From: a virus
DNA: 33,432 nucleotides
Virus record (IMG/VR): IMGVR_UViG_3300037193_001365
Location: 1 to 33,432 of that record
Direction: 5' to 3' (one strand)
Shown: positions 1 through 8,717 of the stretch, piece by piece
Layout: the number at the start of each line of letters is the position of its first letter
How positions within the stretch are numbered: the first letter of the stretch is position 1
Made by a program: the position numbers and the translations under genes
Notes under the pieces: generated by a model
Told to the model about the DNA's origin: nothing
The model's input: the letters and a program-made list of their open reading frames with translations, nothing else
The model's database searches: none

Positions 1-2802
1 ACCCGCTATGTTTGTGGCGTTGAGAAACTGCACGATCTCCCATTGACCATCGCTTCCAATGGCACATGTGTTCGCACCACTGAGCACCGCTGCTTCAGTG
101 CGGCTAGATAATGTTCCATTACCAAGCTCGACACGAACTTCATTCCCTTCGTCCCAGATCGTCGTCGGTCCAGTCGGCAAACTTTCAAGCAACGTTCCGA
201 TAGCGACGGCCCCGGTCACGGATACGATGGGCGTATATGTCGTTCCATCGTCCACGCTCTTATACAGTGTCGCACCTCTAAAGGTTTGCGAACGGATGGA
301 CGCACGGAAAGCGGCATAGAAGCCGGCGTCGTTGTCTGAGTCCCTCAGCGCAGGGATATCTAGTAGCACAACGTCAGCAGGACCATAGAATTGGATGGCA
401 GGCGGCGCGCTGGAAAATTCTGTTCCCACCGCGTGCGAAACGTACTGACCGTCATCATCGCGAATGAGATCGATATGACGCAGATTCGTGAGTTTGTCGA
501 TTAGATTAGGAATTCTTACCCGAACGGTCCTGCCATCGACTGGTACAGCGATGGCATCGGCTGGTTCGAGATGTTTCATCGTCTGATCGACTTGAATCTG
601 ATGCAGATGTCTACCTGTCCACAGATCACGATGAATGATCTCTGCAATCTGCGCTGCCTTCTCTGAGGTTGTCGCTACAGGAACTTCCACATCCACGACG
701 GATTCAGCTCTAGTGTCGACGCGCGCGGGCGAAAGTTCTTCACCCGGATCATAGTCTCTATCGACATTTCTGAAATGAACCCTGATCTGACGTGGAAGGT
801 CGCGTTCCTGCATCTTGCGCGTAGTGATGAGGGAAGGTTGCTCCTCGCCTACAAAGTGTGCTCCAAGATCGTCATCAGTGAGCGTCTGGACAATTGCTTT
901 GCCACGTGTTGTGAATTTGAGCAGCGTTTGTGACTCAACCACATCGAACAATCCGTACGGACGAAGCGACTCAATCGCACCGCGTGCGGCCATTGGGCGA
1001 GCAAGGCTATAGCCATGCACGAAGATCTCATCTAGGTCCGTTGCATTTACGCTGTCGACTCCGACTCGAGCACAGACACGTTCCACAATGCTCGCCAGTG
1101 ACACAGGTGCGGTAGCAACGGAATCATAGGGCACGGAGAGCTTGTAACCCCATCCTTGTGTCTTGGGGTATTGGTTTCCATATGTCCATCCGGCAGGTAA
1201 CTGTCCCCTCGCCACGGCCAAGTCATATGCCTCTTCCCAAAACTCCTGATCGTTGTACTGAGGATGTCCGAGCGGTCGCGTCGGATTTAATGGGTAATAT
1301 TGAACCTGATCCTGCCCATCGCTGTTGAGATTCGTCCTATAAGTCGAGAGCACACGATAGGTAGTGGAGTTGTCGTAAACCCAGGGACCCGCTGGCAACA
1401 ACAAGCCATCAACAACATAGAAACCAGGCGAACCAGGAACTGGAACTCCGATGTCCGCCGGGTTCGGCGGTGGCATCGGTTCGCGATTCACTTTGATATA
1501 GACATCGAATGTCTGATATCGCTGCATTCCATTGAACACACTGCCAAATGACGCGGTCTTGAATCGTGCATCATGGAATTGGATTAGATTGCCGTCGTAG
1601 GTATCCGCAAATACCACGCCTTGGGTTGCAACCGAGCCCTCACGATACCAAGTGTGATTGGCAGCAATCGCTGCGGCCACCTCGCCTGATCCAGAGCCCG
1701 GTGGAAATTGTTCTTGATAATCTCGTGGTGCGAATTCGTTGAAATGCAGATCGATATTCAGCAGTTCACCGATCACAGACGAAGAAGGCGCATCAATTGG
1801 ATAGATATGAGCCTTGTGATGATCGTCGCCAGTTTCTAAAGGCGAATGTGCGACCAAGTGAAACTCGCTCACAGATAATTTCGTGGTGCCACTTCGATAT
1901 TCTTCGTTCCAGGCATCCACCCAAACGCCCAGTGCTTCATCTAGTGTTGGATACGGAGATTGATCAAACCCCGGTGGCTCTCCCAAATCGTAAGACATGC
2001 CATTGGCTTCGTACGTGTAGATTTGTCGCGAATCACGCGGATCCAACGACTCGAGCCATGGATACAGTACCGAGTTGCTGTATGCGACGATGTCACCTGA
2101 ATCTGCATCCCCATCTTCATAGACTTCAAACTTCCACTGAGCTGGGATTCTGTTTCCATCCTCAGGCTTCAGTTCGACATCATCAAACACGATATACGCA
2201 TAGCCGCGGTAGGCAGAGACGTTTCCTGTACCCTCAAATGACTCGATGACCGGATCAGGCATCTGATCTTCAGTGCCTAAATAGATCGTCATGCGATCTT
2301 CCAGATCGTGATTCACAGCGACGCGACCGAGCAGGCCTTGAACCACAGAGTCCACAATGTCCGATACATCCAGAATTGGTGAGCTCAGGTCATATATCAG
2401 TTTCCCGTTGGCCCAGATTCTTCGAACACCTGCGATTGGCCCTTCGCATAAGAGAATCGCGAATGATCGATAGTAGGTATATGTGGTTTGAGATTGCTCT
2501 GGGCTGCCCTTGCCGCCCACATCACTAGTGCTTGCAACTTCGCGGATTGGACTCGCCCAGATGACGATCCCGCCGACGATGTCAGTGCCAAATATGATGG
2601 GTATGGGAGAACCCACTACAGATTGCGTCTGAGTTCCCTCGCCAAGTCTCGGACCTTGGATGTGAGGCAATTGCGTGGGAAATATGGCCGTACCAGCGAG
2701 ATATCCAAGCTGGAATCCGTATACGGCTCCCTGCGGCCCTCCAATGAAGAAACCTATGACTGCGCCGACGACACTGAGAACAGCTTGACCAGCATTGCTC
2801 AC
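1..2802 (-). CDS. Tail tip / baseplate hub protein (GTA gp15-like), 3' end cut by window
   Basis: This reading frame is open from a GTG at 2802 to the left edge: 934 codons with no stop, so the gene is truncated by the window. The GTG overlaps the stop of the NlpC/P60 gene (GTGA). Residues about 7-40 are a Gly/Ala-rich hydrophobic stretch (VVGAVIGFFIGGPQGA), followed by a motif like PIPIIFGTDIVGG and a section (RSFAILLCEGPIAGVRRIWANG) typical of the putative phage tail protein family found after DUF2460, DUF2163 and NlpC/P60 genes. Family knowledge places this protein at the distal tail tip, forming the hub that contacts the host envelope. The assignment rests on these motifs, its size and gene order. 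I saw no catalytic site. The C-terminal, probably receptor-proximal, part is outside the window. Confidence 0.85.
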   Translation of the reverse strand, partial: MSNAGQAVLSVVGAVIGFFIGGPQGAVYGFQLGYLAGTAIFPTQLPHIQGPRLGEGTQTQSVVGSPIPIIFGTDIVGGIVIWASPIREVASTSDVGGKGSPEQSQTTYTYYRSFAILLCEGPIAGVRRIWANGKLIYDLSSPILDVSDIVDSVVQGLLGRVAVNHDLEDRMTIYLGTEDQMPDPVIESFEGTGNVSAYRGYAYIVFDDVELKPEDGNRIPAQWKFEVYEDGDADSGDIVAYSNSVLYPWLESLDPRDSRQIYTYEANGMSYDLGEPPGFDQSPYPTLDEALGVWVDAWNEEYRSGTTKLSVSEFHLVAHSPLETGDDHHKAHIYPIDAPSSSVIGELLNIDLHFNEFAPRDYQEQFPPGSGSGEVAAAIAANHTWYREGSVATQGVVFADTYDGNLIQFHDARFKTASFGSVFNGMQRYQTFDVYIKVNREPMPPPNPADIGVPVPGSPGFYVVDGLLLPAGPWVYDNSTTYRVLSTYRTNLNSDGQDQVQYYPLNPTRPLGHPQYNDQEFWEEAYDLAVARGQLPAGWTYGNQYPKTQGWGYKLSVPYDSVATAPVSLASIVERVCARVGVDSVNATDLDEIFVHGYSLARPMAARGAIESLRPYGLFDVVESQTLLKFTTRGKAIVQTLTDDDLGAHFVGEEQPSLITTRKMQERDLPRQIRVHFRNVDRDYDPGEELSPARVDTRAESVVDVEVPVATTSEKAAQIAEIIHRDLWTGRHLHQIQVDQTMKHLEPADAIAVPVDGRTVRVRIPNLIDKLTNLRHIDLIRDDDGQYVSHAVGTEFSSAPPAIQFYGPADVVLLDIPALRDSDNDAGFYAAFRASIRSQTFRGATLYKSVDDGTTYTPIVSVTGAVAIGTLLESLPTGPTTIWDEGNEVRVELGNGTLSSRTEAAVLSGANTCAIGSDGQWEIVQFLNATNIAG

Positions 2803-3224
2803 GAGTACTGCACTCCAGGCAATGCGAAATAGGCCTGAGTCAACTTAGGCCATCGCGCGCGGAATCCATGCTCGACGACTTTCTGCACACGCGCGTACGC
2901 GTGAATGATGTGATCAGGGGTCAAAAGCCCGCAATGCGATGCCCATTGCTTTGGCTTCCACCGGATGAGTGCGATAGCACCACACATCGGGCCAGGAAGT
3001 TCGATGCAGTGTTCTCGAACACTCTCCTCAAGCAATCCACATGCTGGCATCGGTCCATAGTTCCGCGGCTGCGGAAGATCGAGTGGAACCAGATTGAGTC
3101 GCTGGCAAACTACGATGATCAGTCCAATGCAATCCACACCAGCCCGCGACCGACCTTGGTGCAAATAGCGGGTTCCCGTCCAGGAGCGAGCCTCCCGGAT
3201 CACATCATTGCCTGTCACCATCAT
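2799..3224 (-). CDS. NlpC/P60-family tail peptidase
   Basis: A protein of 141 aa, the usual size for the phage/GTA NlpC/P60 family (TIGR02219-like, GTA gp14). The catalytic cysteine is in VDCIGL (about residue 32) and two candidate histidines lie in ASHCGLL and IIHAYA (about residues 97 and 106), giving the Cys-His-polar arrangement of this papain-like fold. Members cut peptidoglycan stem peptides and sit in the tail tip, where they help the tail cross the cell wall. The ATG overlaps the DUF2163 stop (ATGA), and the last bases overlap the hub gene start, so translation is probably coupled on both sides. No signal peptide is present, as expected for a virion component. Confidence 0.9.
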   Translation of the reverse strand: MMVTGNDVIREARSWTGTRYLHQGRSRAGVDCIGLIIVVCQRLNLVPLDLPQPRNYGPMPACGLLEESVREHCIELPGPMCGAIALIRWKPKQWASHCGLLTPDHIIHAYARVQKVVEHGFRARWPKLTQAYFALPGVQYS

Positions 3225-4147
3225 GGAGCTGCGATGATCTTGTCAGGGCCCGGACAGAACATGCCAGGCGCACGAATATTGATCAGATTGTTGTAGACGT
3301 CCCTGCATGTCTCTGGCCTTCTATCGCAGCCAGGCGCTAGATTGAACGTATCTCCGTCCTCAATATCGAACGGCGCCTCTTCTTCTAGTTCGATCTTCCC
3401 TAGGACACCGTCCACATTGTCGACTTTCACTCTGCTGACGAATCCGGCGTTTTCTCCTGTGAGCCACGAGAGTTTGCCAGTTCGAAAGTTCGGCGTCGTG
3501 ACAACGAATGATCCAGGCACCAATGTGGAATCGAATCGGCGTCTACTAGCCACGTTGGTCACAAGACCTGATGCAGTGGCGGATGCGACATTGAATTTGC
3601 AGCGCGCGTCACCGAATTCTGCGACATCGCATTTGTCTCCGCAGGTCCTGCCAATGGTTTGCTGAAGCTGCTGAGTAATCCCGCGCACTTCGCTTCGATA
3701 GTGCCCCTCAGATGTTCGAAACACTTCTCCCAATGATCCATGCCGCATGACATCTTGAAAATCATCTGGGTTCTGCCAGTTCACCAGAAACGTCGTCACC
3801 TCTGCGGAGTCAAGCAGTCCCGATTCAAGGTCTGCGACGCTCACATCAAGATGCAGATCACCCTGACGCTGAAGTGCACCGTTGACTTCCATGTTATCGA
3901 CCGACATATCAGATCCGGACGCAATGTCGCTGCCGAGAATTCCAGAGGAGGCGCGATAGACACCGACCAGAGAGAATGCAGATTCACTCACCACCACGCC
4001 GATGTTCGTCTGGGTGATGGGAATATCCCGATCATGCGATGTCCCGAGAATCAGGGCGCCATTGTTCTTCACGATGCGCCAGCAAACAGCGAGCGTCGTG
4101 TCGGACTGCTGCAGATGAGCGGCATAAGCCGTCGAATAGTTCTTCAC
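3221..4147 (-). CDS. DUF2163 tail-tip protein (BR0599/GTA gp13-like)
   Basis: A 308-aa protein. The C-terminal segment, with GCDRRPETCRDVYNN then NIRAPGMFCPGPDK, matches the conserved cysteine-containing C-terminal region of the DUF2163 / TIGR02218 family. Mid-protein cysteines (GDKCDVAEFGDARCKFN) are also typical. Family members are structural proteins of the siphophage or GTA tail tip, next to DUF2460 and NlpC/P60 proteins. The start is a GTG overlapping the stop of the DUF2460 gene (GTGA), and the end overlaps the peptidase start. The conserved cysteines may bind a metal or cluster as proposed for GTA homologues; that is family knowledge, not seen here. Confidence 0.9.
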   Translation of the reverse strand: MKNYSTAYAAHLQQSDTTLAVCWRIVKNNGALILGTSHDRDIPITQTNIGVVVSESAFSLVGVYRASSGILGSDIASGSDMSVDNMEVNGALQRQGDLHLDVSVADLESGLLDSAEVTTFLVNWQNPDDFQDVMRHGSLGEVFRTSEGHYRSEVRGITQQLQQTIGRTCGDKCDVAEFGDARCKFNVASATASGLVTNVASRRRFDSTLVPGSFVVTTPNFRTGKLSWLTGENAGFVSRVKVDNVDGVLGKIELEEEAPFDIEDGDTFNLAPGCDRRPETCRDVYNNLINIRAPGMFCPGPDKIIAAP

Positions 4148-4794
4148 GATGAAGCGATCAATGTGGGTGAACTTAGGCGCAGTTCGCGTAGCGCAAATCC
4201 TGTCGACTGGATCTTCCAGTTACCGCGCACGAACTCAGGTGTCGACTCGAACATGACGGGCACATAGAAATCGCCACCCCATGTCGGCGTACCTACAGGC
4301 AGTGACGAATTCAAGGTCAGGAGCCCAGTGTCATAGTCGAGACTGTAATCGACACCTTCCGTCAGCAGGGTTCCGGCATCGGCAACAAGGATGGATCCCT
4401 GTTTTGGCTTTTGAATGATCCGTTGCTGCTGGAACATGAACTCGTCGTCTTCATAGAGTTTGACGAGCTGAAAATTTCCATCCTCGGTCTCCACGACTGG
4501 TTGATCCAACCGTGTAACGGCCGTACTTGGCGTATTTGTGCTGTTGAAATCGGTGTAGTCCTTAAACAGGAAGGAACCAGCCATTCCGCCTATTGCGTGC
4601 CAGAAGCGCGCGATGCGGTACATGTCATCATCCGTTCGATTGTCGATTGGAACCGCTGAAAATATATGCAGCGGGTAGTACCAGTTTCGGTTGCGACTGC
4701 GAACACCAGAACCTTTCTCGACAATTGTCACCGAATAGTTAGCTGCCTTCGTGAATCCGTATGAAGGACAGATTGGAAAAATTGGCCAGGGCAT
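4144..4794 (-). CDS. DUF2460 distal tail protein (GTA gp12-like)
   Basis: A 216-aa protein matching the DUF2460 / TIGR02217 family in length and in the internal block YPLHIFSAVP...DDDMYRIARFWHAIGG...GSFLFKDYTDF. Homologues form the distal tail ring between the tail tube and the hub. The ATG shares one base with the tape-measure stop (TGATG) and the 3' end overlaps the next gene by 4 bases. It belongs to an uninterrupted run of tail-tip genes. Confidence 0.9.
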   Translation of the reverse strand: MPWPIFPICPSYGFTKAANYSVTIVEKGSGVRSRNRNWYYPLHIFSAVPIDNRTDDDMYRIARFWHAIGGMAGSFLFKDYTDFNSTNTPSTAVTRLDQPVVETEDGNFQLVKLYEDDEFMFQQQRIIQKPKQGSILVADAGTLLTEGVDYSLDYDTGLLTLNSSLPVGTPTWGGDFYVPVMFESTPEFVRGNWKIQSTGFALRELRLSSPTLIASS

Positions 4795-6665
4795 CAGCCG
4801 TTACGCCTTCTTGCTGTAGCAAGACCAGCTGCGACCGCATTGCTGATCTGTTGTTGGGTTTCCATCGACCTAGGATTCGTCACATTGGGAAATGAGATGG
4901 AGACATGGGTCTGTCCCTGTCCAATGCCGCCCATCTTCGAAAGAGGGATTACATCTCCATTACCGCGAGGCCTGAAGAACTCAGGCTCTCGTTCATTCAC
5001 GCGGTAAATCATTCCAGCACTCACTGGACCACCGGTAGCGCGAGCTCCACCGAATCCGAAGGCCTGCAATGCGAGATTGATCCAGCCCGCACCATCAGAG
5101 CTGTTGCCGCTGACACTGGATCCGAACAGCTTTCCGGCAATATCGGCTGCAATCGCCTGCGCCACCAGCTGCTTGATCATCTCGCCAAAGGATTTCAGGA
5201 TCCCATCACTGCCCTTGTCGAATCCGTCGACGAGCGTGTCGGCGATGATGTCTTGGGTATTGCGTGCAGCTTCCTTCTGAAACTCATTCCACTCGGTGCT
5301 GGCCTTTTCGACCTTCTCACTCATCTTCTTGAGCGTGACGTCGAATTCCTCAAGACCCAGCGTGTCGGTGATCGCCTCGTCGACACGTTCGCCGTATTGC
5401 TCCCACGAGATCAGGTTTTCATCGAGCAGTTCTTTTAGTGCTTCGCGCTCTGCGTAATACGCCGCGATCTGCTTCTCTTGGTTTGTTCTCGTGAGATCTT
5501 CCAGGTCCTTGTAGTACTGCTGCATCGGCGAGAGATCGATCTTGGCAGCAGCGGTGATCTTGACCTCTTCCACCTGCGACTTGCCGCCGCCGAACGCGAA
5601 TGACTTCTTAAGTGCCTCGTCAGTGGCTTGGGCAGTCGCAACGATGGACGCACCTGAGTCCTGCCAGAGCTTTTCTCGAAAGCGTGTGTAGGTTTCCTCT
5701 CGGGCGACGGCATCTGCGTTCGCTTCAGAGATGATGGTCGCGGCTTCGGAGAAGTCGCCCTTCGCCGCGGCCACGGCCGCAGCAGCAAGCGCGCCGAGTG
5801 CGGAGCCGACGTCCTGGAACGTCTCAGTAACACGCGATCCGATGTCTGCAATCAGCTTGAATGCCGTTGCTACGGATTCGGCAATTTGCCGCGCCACATC
5901 TCCATTCGTGGAGAAGTCGGCGAACGCATCAACGATGCCGGAAATGGATGGGAGAAGTTCGGAAGCGATCTGCCGACCTATTCCCTGAGCGATGAAGCTG
6001 AGCTTGTTCAGTTTGTCGTTGAAGTCATCGGCCGCTTGCGCGGTTTCTCCGCTGATGGTTATTCCCAAAGCTGCGGCTTCATCCTTCAGCGCCTTTATTC
6101 CCGTCTTTCCCTGATTGAGAAACGGAATGAGATCCGCACCGGATTTACCGAATAGCTCTTGAGCAAGCGCCGCCTTGCCGGCCCCGTCTTCGTATTGGGA
6201 GAAGACATCTGCCACATCAAGCAGCAGGTCCTCAGTGCTTCGCAGAGATCCATCTGCGTCCTTGACGGATACGCCGATCTTCTTGAACGCGTCTGCAGAT
6301 TCCTTCGATCCATCGGCGGCGTCCGCTGCGGCTTTCGATAGGCGCCTGAGTCCGGTCTCCAGTCCATCGAGATTGGACCCCGACTGTTCCGCGGCGTACT
6401 GAAGCTGTGAAAGCGACTCGACCGAAAGGCCTGTCGCTTTCGACATGTCATTCATGCCATCAGCGGCGTCGATGGCTGCCTTGGTGAGGGCTATGAATCC
6501 CACCGCTGCAGCCGCGCCCACGGCCGCCGCGACACGTCCGATGTTCGCGATCTGCCTATCAATCTCTTTTGCCCGTTTCTCAAGCGCTTTCGTTGCACGC
6601 GCCGTGTCGGTTTCGAACCCAGCAGTGTTCGCAACGAAATCGATGACGAGACGACCGATGCTCAC
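4794..6665 (-). CDS. Tail tape measure protein
   Basis: A 623-aa protein beginning with a GTG that overlaps the end of the T reading frame (GTGA) behind a strong GAGGGG ribosome-binding site. The N-terminal half is Ala-rich and helical, with an early hydrophobic Ala/Val segment (VAAAVGAAAAVGFIAL, about 45-60). It carries the block LSVESLSQLQYAAEQSG...LETGLRRLSKAA and LAQELFGKSGADLIPFLNQG, characteristic of lambdoid-type tape measure proteins. The C-terminal 100 residues are Gly-rich (FGFGGARATGGPVSAG) and include the usual PEFFRPRGNGDVIPL-type tail. It sets tail length and is ejected with DNA. It is short for the family, so the tail should be short for a siphophage (inference). Confidence 0.93.
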   Translation of the reverse strand: MSIGRLVIDFVANTAGFETDTARATKALEKRAKEIDRQIANIGRVAAAVGAAAAVGFIALTKAAIDAADGMNDMSKATGLSVESLSQLQYAAEQSGSNLDGLETGLRRLSKAAADAADGSKESADAFKKIGVSVKDADGSLRSTEDLLLDVADVFSQYEDGAGKAALAQELFGKSGADLIPFLNQGKTGIKALKDEAAALGITISGETAQAADDFNDKLNKLSFIAQGIGRQIASELLPSISGIVDAFADFSTNGDVARQIAESVATAFKLIADIGSRVTETFQDVGSALGALAAAAVAAAKGDFSEAATIISEANADAVAREETYTRFREKLWQDSGASIVATAQATDEALKKSFAFGGGKSQVEEVKITAAAKIDLSPMQQYYKDLEDLTRTNQEKQIAAYYAEREALKELLDENLISWEQYGERVDEAITDTLGLEEFDVTLKKMSEKVEKASTEWNEFQKEAARNTQDIIADTLVDGFDKGSDGILKSFGEMIKQLVAQAIAADIAGKLFGSSVSGNSSDGAGWINLALQAFGFGGARATGGPVSAGMIYRVNEREPEFFRPRGNGDVIPLSKMGGIGQGQTHVSISFPNVTNPRSMETQQQISNAVAAGLATARRRNG

Positions 6666-6961
6666 TTGCCCCTCACCCCGCCGAATTCTTTGATCACGTC
6701 TTCCACCGTCGCGACCTTGTCTGGTTCAAAGTTTGGCAACCAATCCTTCTGAATGGTTTTCCCGCCATAGGCGCGGTCAATGCGCCATGTGATGAGAGCG
6801 GGACCGGCGTCATACATGCGCACTGGAGTCAATCGACCGTACTTGTTGAAGTAGTCGATGTGCCGCCCGAACTCCGCGGCACTCATGCGATGCTTTAGTT
6901 CGCCGACTGTGCCGCCGCAGGCTCTGGAGAGTTCGATCCAGATTTCCTCGACGGCTCGGCG
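6662..6961 (-). CDS. Tail assembly chaperone T extension (GT fusion by -1 frameshift)
   Basis: After a -1 slip at the GGGAAAC site, the open frame runs from 6961 to a stop at 6662. It adds 99 residues to the first 107 of the G protein, for a GT fusion of about 206 aa. The translated frame upstream of the ATG at 6886 is open and clearly protein-like (AVEEIWIELSRACGGTVGEL then KHRMSAAEFGRHIDYF). This matches the usual T-domain pattern of a TVxEL followed by MSAAEF-like helix. Starting only at ATG 6886 would give 74 aa and cut this domain in half, so I consider the frameshift product the real form. T domains bind tail tube subunits during assembly around the tape measure. Confidence 0.8.
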   Translation of the reverse strand, partial: RRAVEEIWIELSRACGGTVGELKHRMSAAEFGRHIDYFNKYGRLTPVRMYDAGPALITWRIDRAYGGKTIQKDWLPNFEPDKVATVEDVIKEFGGVRGK

Positions 6962-7281
6962 TTTCCCTCTACGTCCTCTGCCGACAGCGGCTCACGTTTT
7001 TCATCCAGATCAAGCCCCTGTGCCTTCATTGCTGCTTTCGACAAGGGCTCGAATATCGACTTCTTGAGCCGACGCAGGGACGTATCATCGAACATCGGTT
7101 TGCCTTCGATGTCCTCGACACTCGCTAGCATCGTCAGCCGCATAATTTCCATTCCCACTGCTTCCACATCTCCCACCTTGGCCTTTCGGGATAGCTCGAC
7201 AAATTCCAGATATCCGAGCTCGCGGACGTAATAGGTCTTGCCAGAAATCTGGACTTCGACTCTTTCTGTTAGCTGGTTCAT
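6895..7281 (-). CDS. Tail assembly chaperone G
   Basis: A 128-aa protein located between tail tube and tape measure genes, where siphophages encode the G/GT chaperones. The N-terminus (VEVQISGKTYYVRELGYLEF) is beta-rich and followed by an acidic helical part, consistent with tail assembly chaperone families. The final 20 residues are low-complexity, rich in Ser, Glu, Pro and Ala, as expected for the tail that is replaced in the frameshift product. The ATG overlaps the tail tube stop (ATGA). The unshifted form should be made in excess over the GT fusion, and neither form is expected in the finished virion. Confidence 0.85.
   Translation of the reverse strand: MNQLTERVEVQISGKTYYVRELGYLEFVELSRKAKVGDVEAVGMEIMRLTMLASVEDIEGKPMFDDTSLRRLKKSIFEPLSKAAMKAQGLDLDEKREPLSAEDVEGNAEPSRKSGSNSPEPAAAQSAN
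6961..6967 (-). promoter_or_regulatory. Programmed -1 ribosomal frameshift slippery site, GGGAAAC
   Basis: On the minus strand the heptamer reads G GGA AAC in the zero frame of the G gene (codons 106-107, Gly-Asn). This is the canonical X XXY YYZ form and differs by one base from the lambda G/GT site (GGGAAAG). The -1 frame has a stop a little upstream (in the codons for Lys-Arg-Glu near residue 95) and then stays open through the slip site into the T frame. Confidence 0.85.
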
Positions 7282-7775
7282 GCGGCCTTCGGTGACACAG
7301 TTGGGAAGTCACTGACCTGAATCGTTACGTTGGCTGACACCAGTGCGTTCAATGCAAGATCAAGCGGAACATCGGCGATGTATCCGTTGAATGTGACCCA
7401 GCTGCGAGTACTTGGCAGGTTGAACGTGTCGTCCGTTTGAAGAGTGGGCGGGACAAGTGCTGCCGGCGCAGGCGGTCCATCAGACAGACCCAAGGCCCAA
7501 TCCACTTTTGTTCCTGCGCGCCAGAGTTCGTAAATGCGAACATGGGAAGCGTCTGCCGGATCGAAGTTGATCGTGAAAGACGCTTGGCCTGGAGTTCCCA
7601 GGCCTGCCTCATAACTGCGAGCATCGTCTTCCAAGCAGGTATCTTCGAGTTGATCGCGCGAGGCACCGATGCCTGAAATGCTGGTCGCGCATCCAACCGT
7701 GACGATCCCCGGACCATTCGAATCGAACTCCGGGTCGATGAAGTACAAGCTCGTTCGAGCGGTCTTAAGTGCCAT
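7278..7775 (-). CDS. Major tail tube protein
   Basis: A 165-aa protein upstream of the chaperones. Size and position fit the gpV-like tail tube family, and the sequence alternates beta-strand segments: GQASFTINFDPADASHVRIYE, then STRSWVTFNGYIADVPLDLA and a final ANVTIQVSD. Subunits stack as hexameric rings round the tape measure to form the DNA channel. The ATG has a strong GAGAGGAC ribosome-binding site and lies 31 bases after the U-run of a terminator-like hairpin, so this highly needed protein begins its own segment of the operon. There are two cysteines; no signal peptide. Confidence 0.88.
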   Translation of the reverse strand: MALKTARTSLYFIDPEFDSNGPGIVTVGCATSISGIGASRDQLEDTCLEDDARSYEAGLGTPGQASFTINFDPADASHVRIYELWRAGTKVDWALGLSDGPPAPAALVPPTLQTDDTFNLPSTRSWVTFNGYIADVPLDLALNALVSANVTIQVSDFPTVSPKAA

Positions 7776-7806
7776 TGCGGCCGTCCTCTCTAATTGGTGG
7801 CGGAAA

Positions 7807-7834
7807 TAAAAAAGCCCCCGCCGAATGGCGAGGC
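7807..7834 (-). terminator. Intrinsic-terminator-like hairpin before tail tube gene
   Basis: On the minus strand an 8-bp G+C-rich stem (GCCTCGCC paired with GGCGGGGGC, one bulge and one G-U) with an ATTC loop is followed by TTTTTTATTT. It lies in the 91-base gap between the tail completion gene and the tail tube gene. Confidence 0.8.
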
Positions 7835-7866
7835 CTCTTCGAAATAGATCGTCAGGTATCTAGAAA

Positions 7867-8235
7867 CTATCGCGGCGTGAAGAATTCGAACTCGAGCATG
7901 AAGCCATGTGATCGCGTCACAGAGTCGCGAGATCGCATCGACGCCAGCGTCATGTGCGCATGCGGCTCCAGTGCATCGCGAATGGCGCGAGCAACAAGCA
8001 ATGCGTTTTCCTGAGTCGATGCATACACGTCGATCTGTACACGCGCATCGTCAGTGTCTGGTAATTGCCCGAGATAGTTCGCTGGCACGCTCGTGGGCAT
8101 CTGCCAGACTGCATATGGAAGTTCCGTATTCTGTCGAGCTTCACCGAAGCTGAAGAACCTCATCTTCGGTTCCTTGCCGAGGTACTGCTGGCAAGTCGGC
8201 GCCTCCGCAATGATCGAGAAGAACGGAGGGATCAT
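7867..8235 (-). CDS. Tail completion / terminator-like protein (DUF3168, gp17-like)
   Basis: A 122-aa protein in the standard slot between the gp10-like protein and the tail tube. Residues LPYAVWQMPTSVPANYLGQLPDTDDARVQIDVYAST then ENALLVARAIRDALEP match the usual pattern of DUF3168-type tail completion proteins (a beta strand ending in a RVQID-like motif, then a helix, then repeated beta strands). These cap the proximal end of the tail and join it to the head. The ATG overlaps the previous stop (ATGA). It is followed by a terminator-like hairpin. Confidence 0.85.
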   Translation of the reverse strand: MIPPFFSIIAEAPTCQQYLGKEPKMRFFSFGEARQNTELPYAVWQMPTSVPANYLGQLPDTDDARVQIDVYASTQENALLVARAIRDALEPHAHMTLASMRSRDSVTRSHGFMLEFEFFTPR

Positions 8236-8717
8236 CGGCTGCCCCCCTTCGATGCTTTCTTGACTGCAGCTTTGATGCGTTTTTGCAGCTCTGAGGTAAA
8301 GACCTGCAGAGCCTCGTTCTTCTTGCTCTCAAATGCGCGACGCATCCAGGCTTCCGCCTTGTGGGTCTCATCACCGAACTCGAGCACGCCGCCATACTTG
8401 TTCGCCGACTGACCGTTCGGAGCTCTGGCGCCGCGTTTCACTCGCGTGCGAAATACTTCGCCCTTGAAACCCGTCGGCCGCGCTCGGCTGACGATGATCG
8501 CCTTCTCAAGTGTCTTCGAATTGTCGGGTGTACTGCCATCCTTGTTAGGCTGGTCAACAATCAGCTGAACGTTCTCAATAGCCTGCTTCTGAAAAACGAC
8601 ACTTGCCTTTCGAGCCGCCGTTCTGACGGGTCCTCCGCGTTTCGAGACAATCTCAGGCGGCAGAGACTTGAGGGTCTGCAGAAGCCCCTCGAGTCCGTGT
8701 ACATATTTGAGTGCCAT
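8232..8717 (-). CDS. HK97 gp10-like head-tail/tail component
   Basis: A 161-aa protein from the ATG at 8717, which shares one base with the stop of the glycosyltransferase-like gene (TGATG). An 18-residue upstream extension is possible but unlikely given this junction. The sequence GLEGLLQTLKSLPPEI then RTAARKASVVFQKQAIENV, followed by YGGVLEFGDETHKAEAWMRRAFE, matches the HK97 gp10 family: an N-terminal helix and a C-terminal AxPWMRPAF-like motif. The family acts at the head-tail interface or in tail completion. Confidence 0.88.
   Translation of the reverse strand: MALKYVHGLEGLLQTLKSLPPEIVSKRGGPVRTAARKASVVFQKQAIENVQLIVDQPNKDGSTPDNSKTLEKAIIVSRARPTGFKGEVFRTRVKRGARAPNGQSANKYGGVLEFGDETHKAEAWMRRAFESKKNEALQVFTSELQKRIKAAVKKASKGGSR

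Noticed and set aside
6662-6886. Independent 74-aa tail gene starting at ATG 6886
   Set aside because: It would remove conserved T-domain residues encoded upstream in the same frame; the frameshift explains the whole region better, although a minor internal start cannot be excluded.
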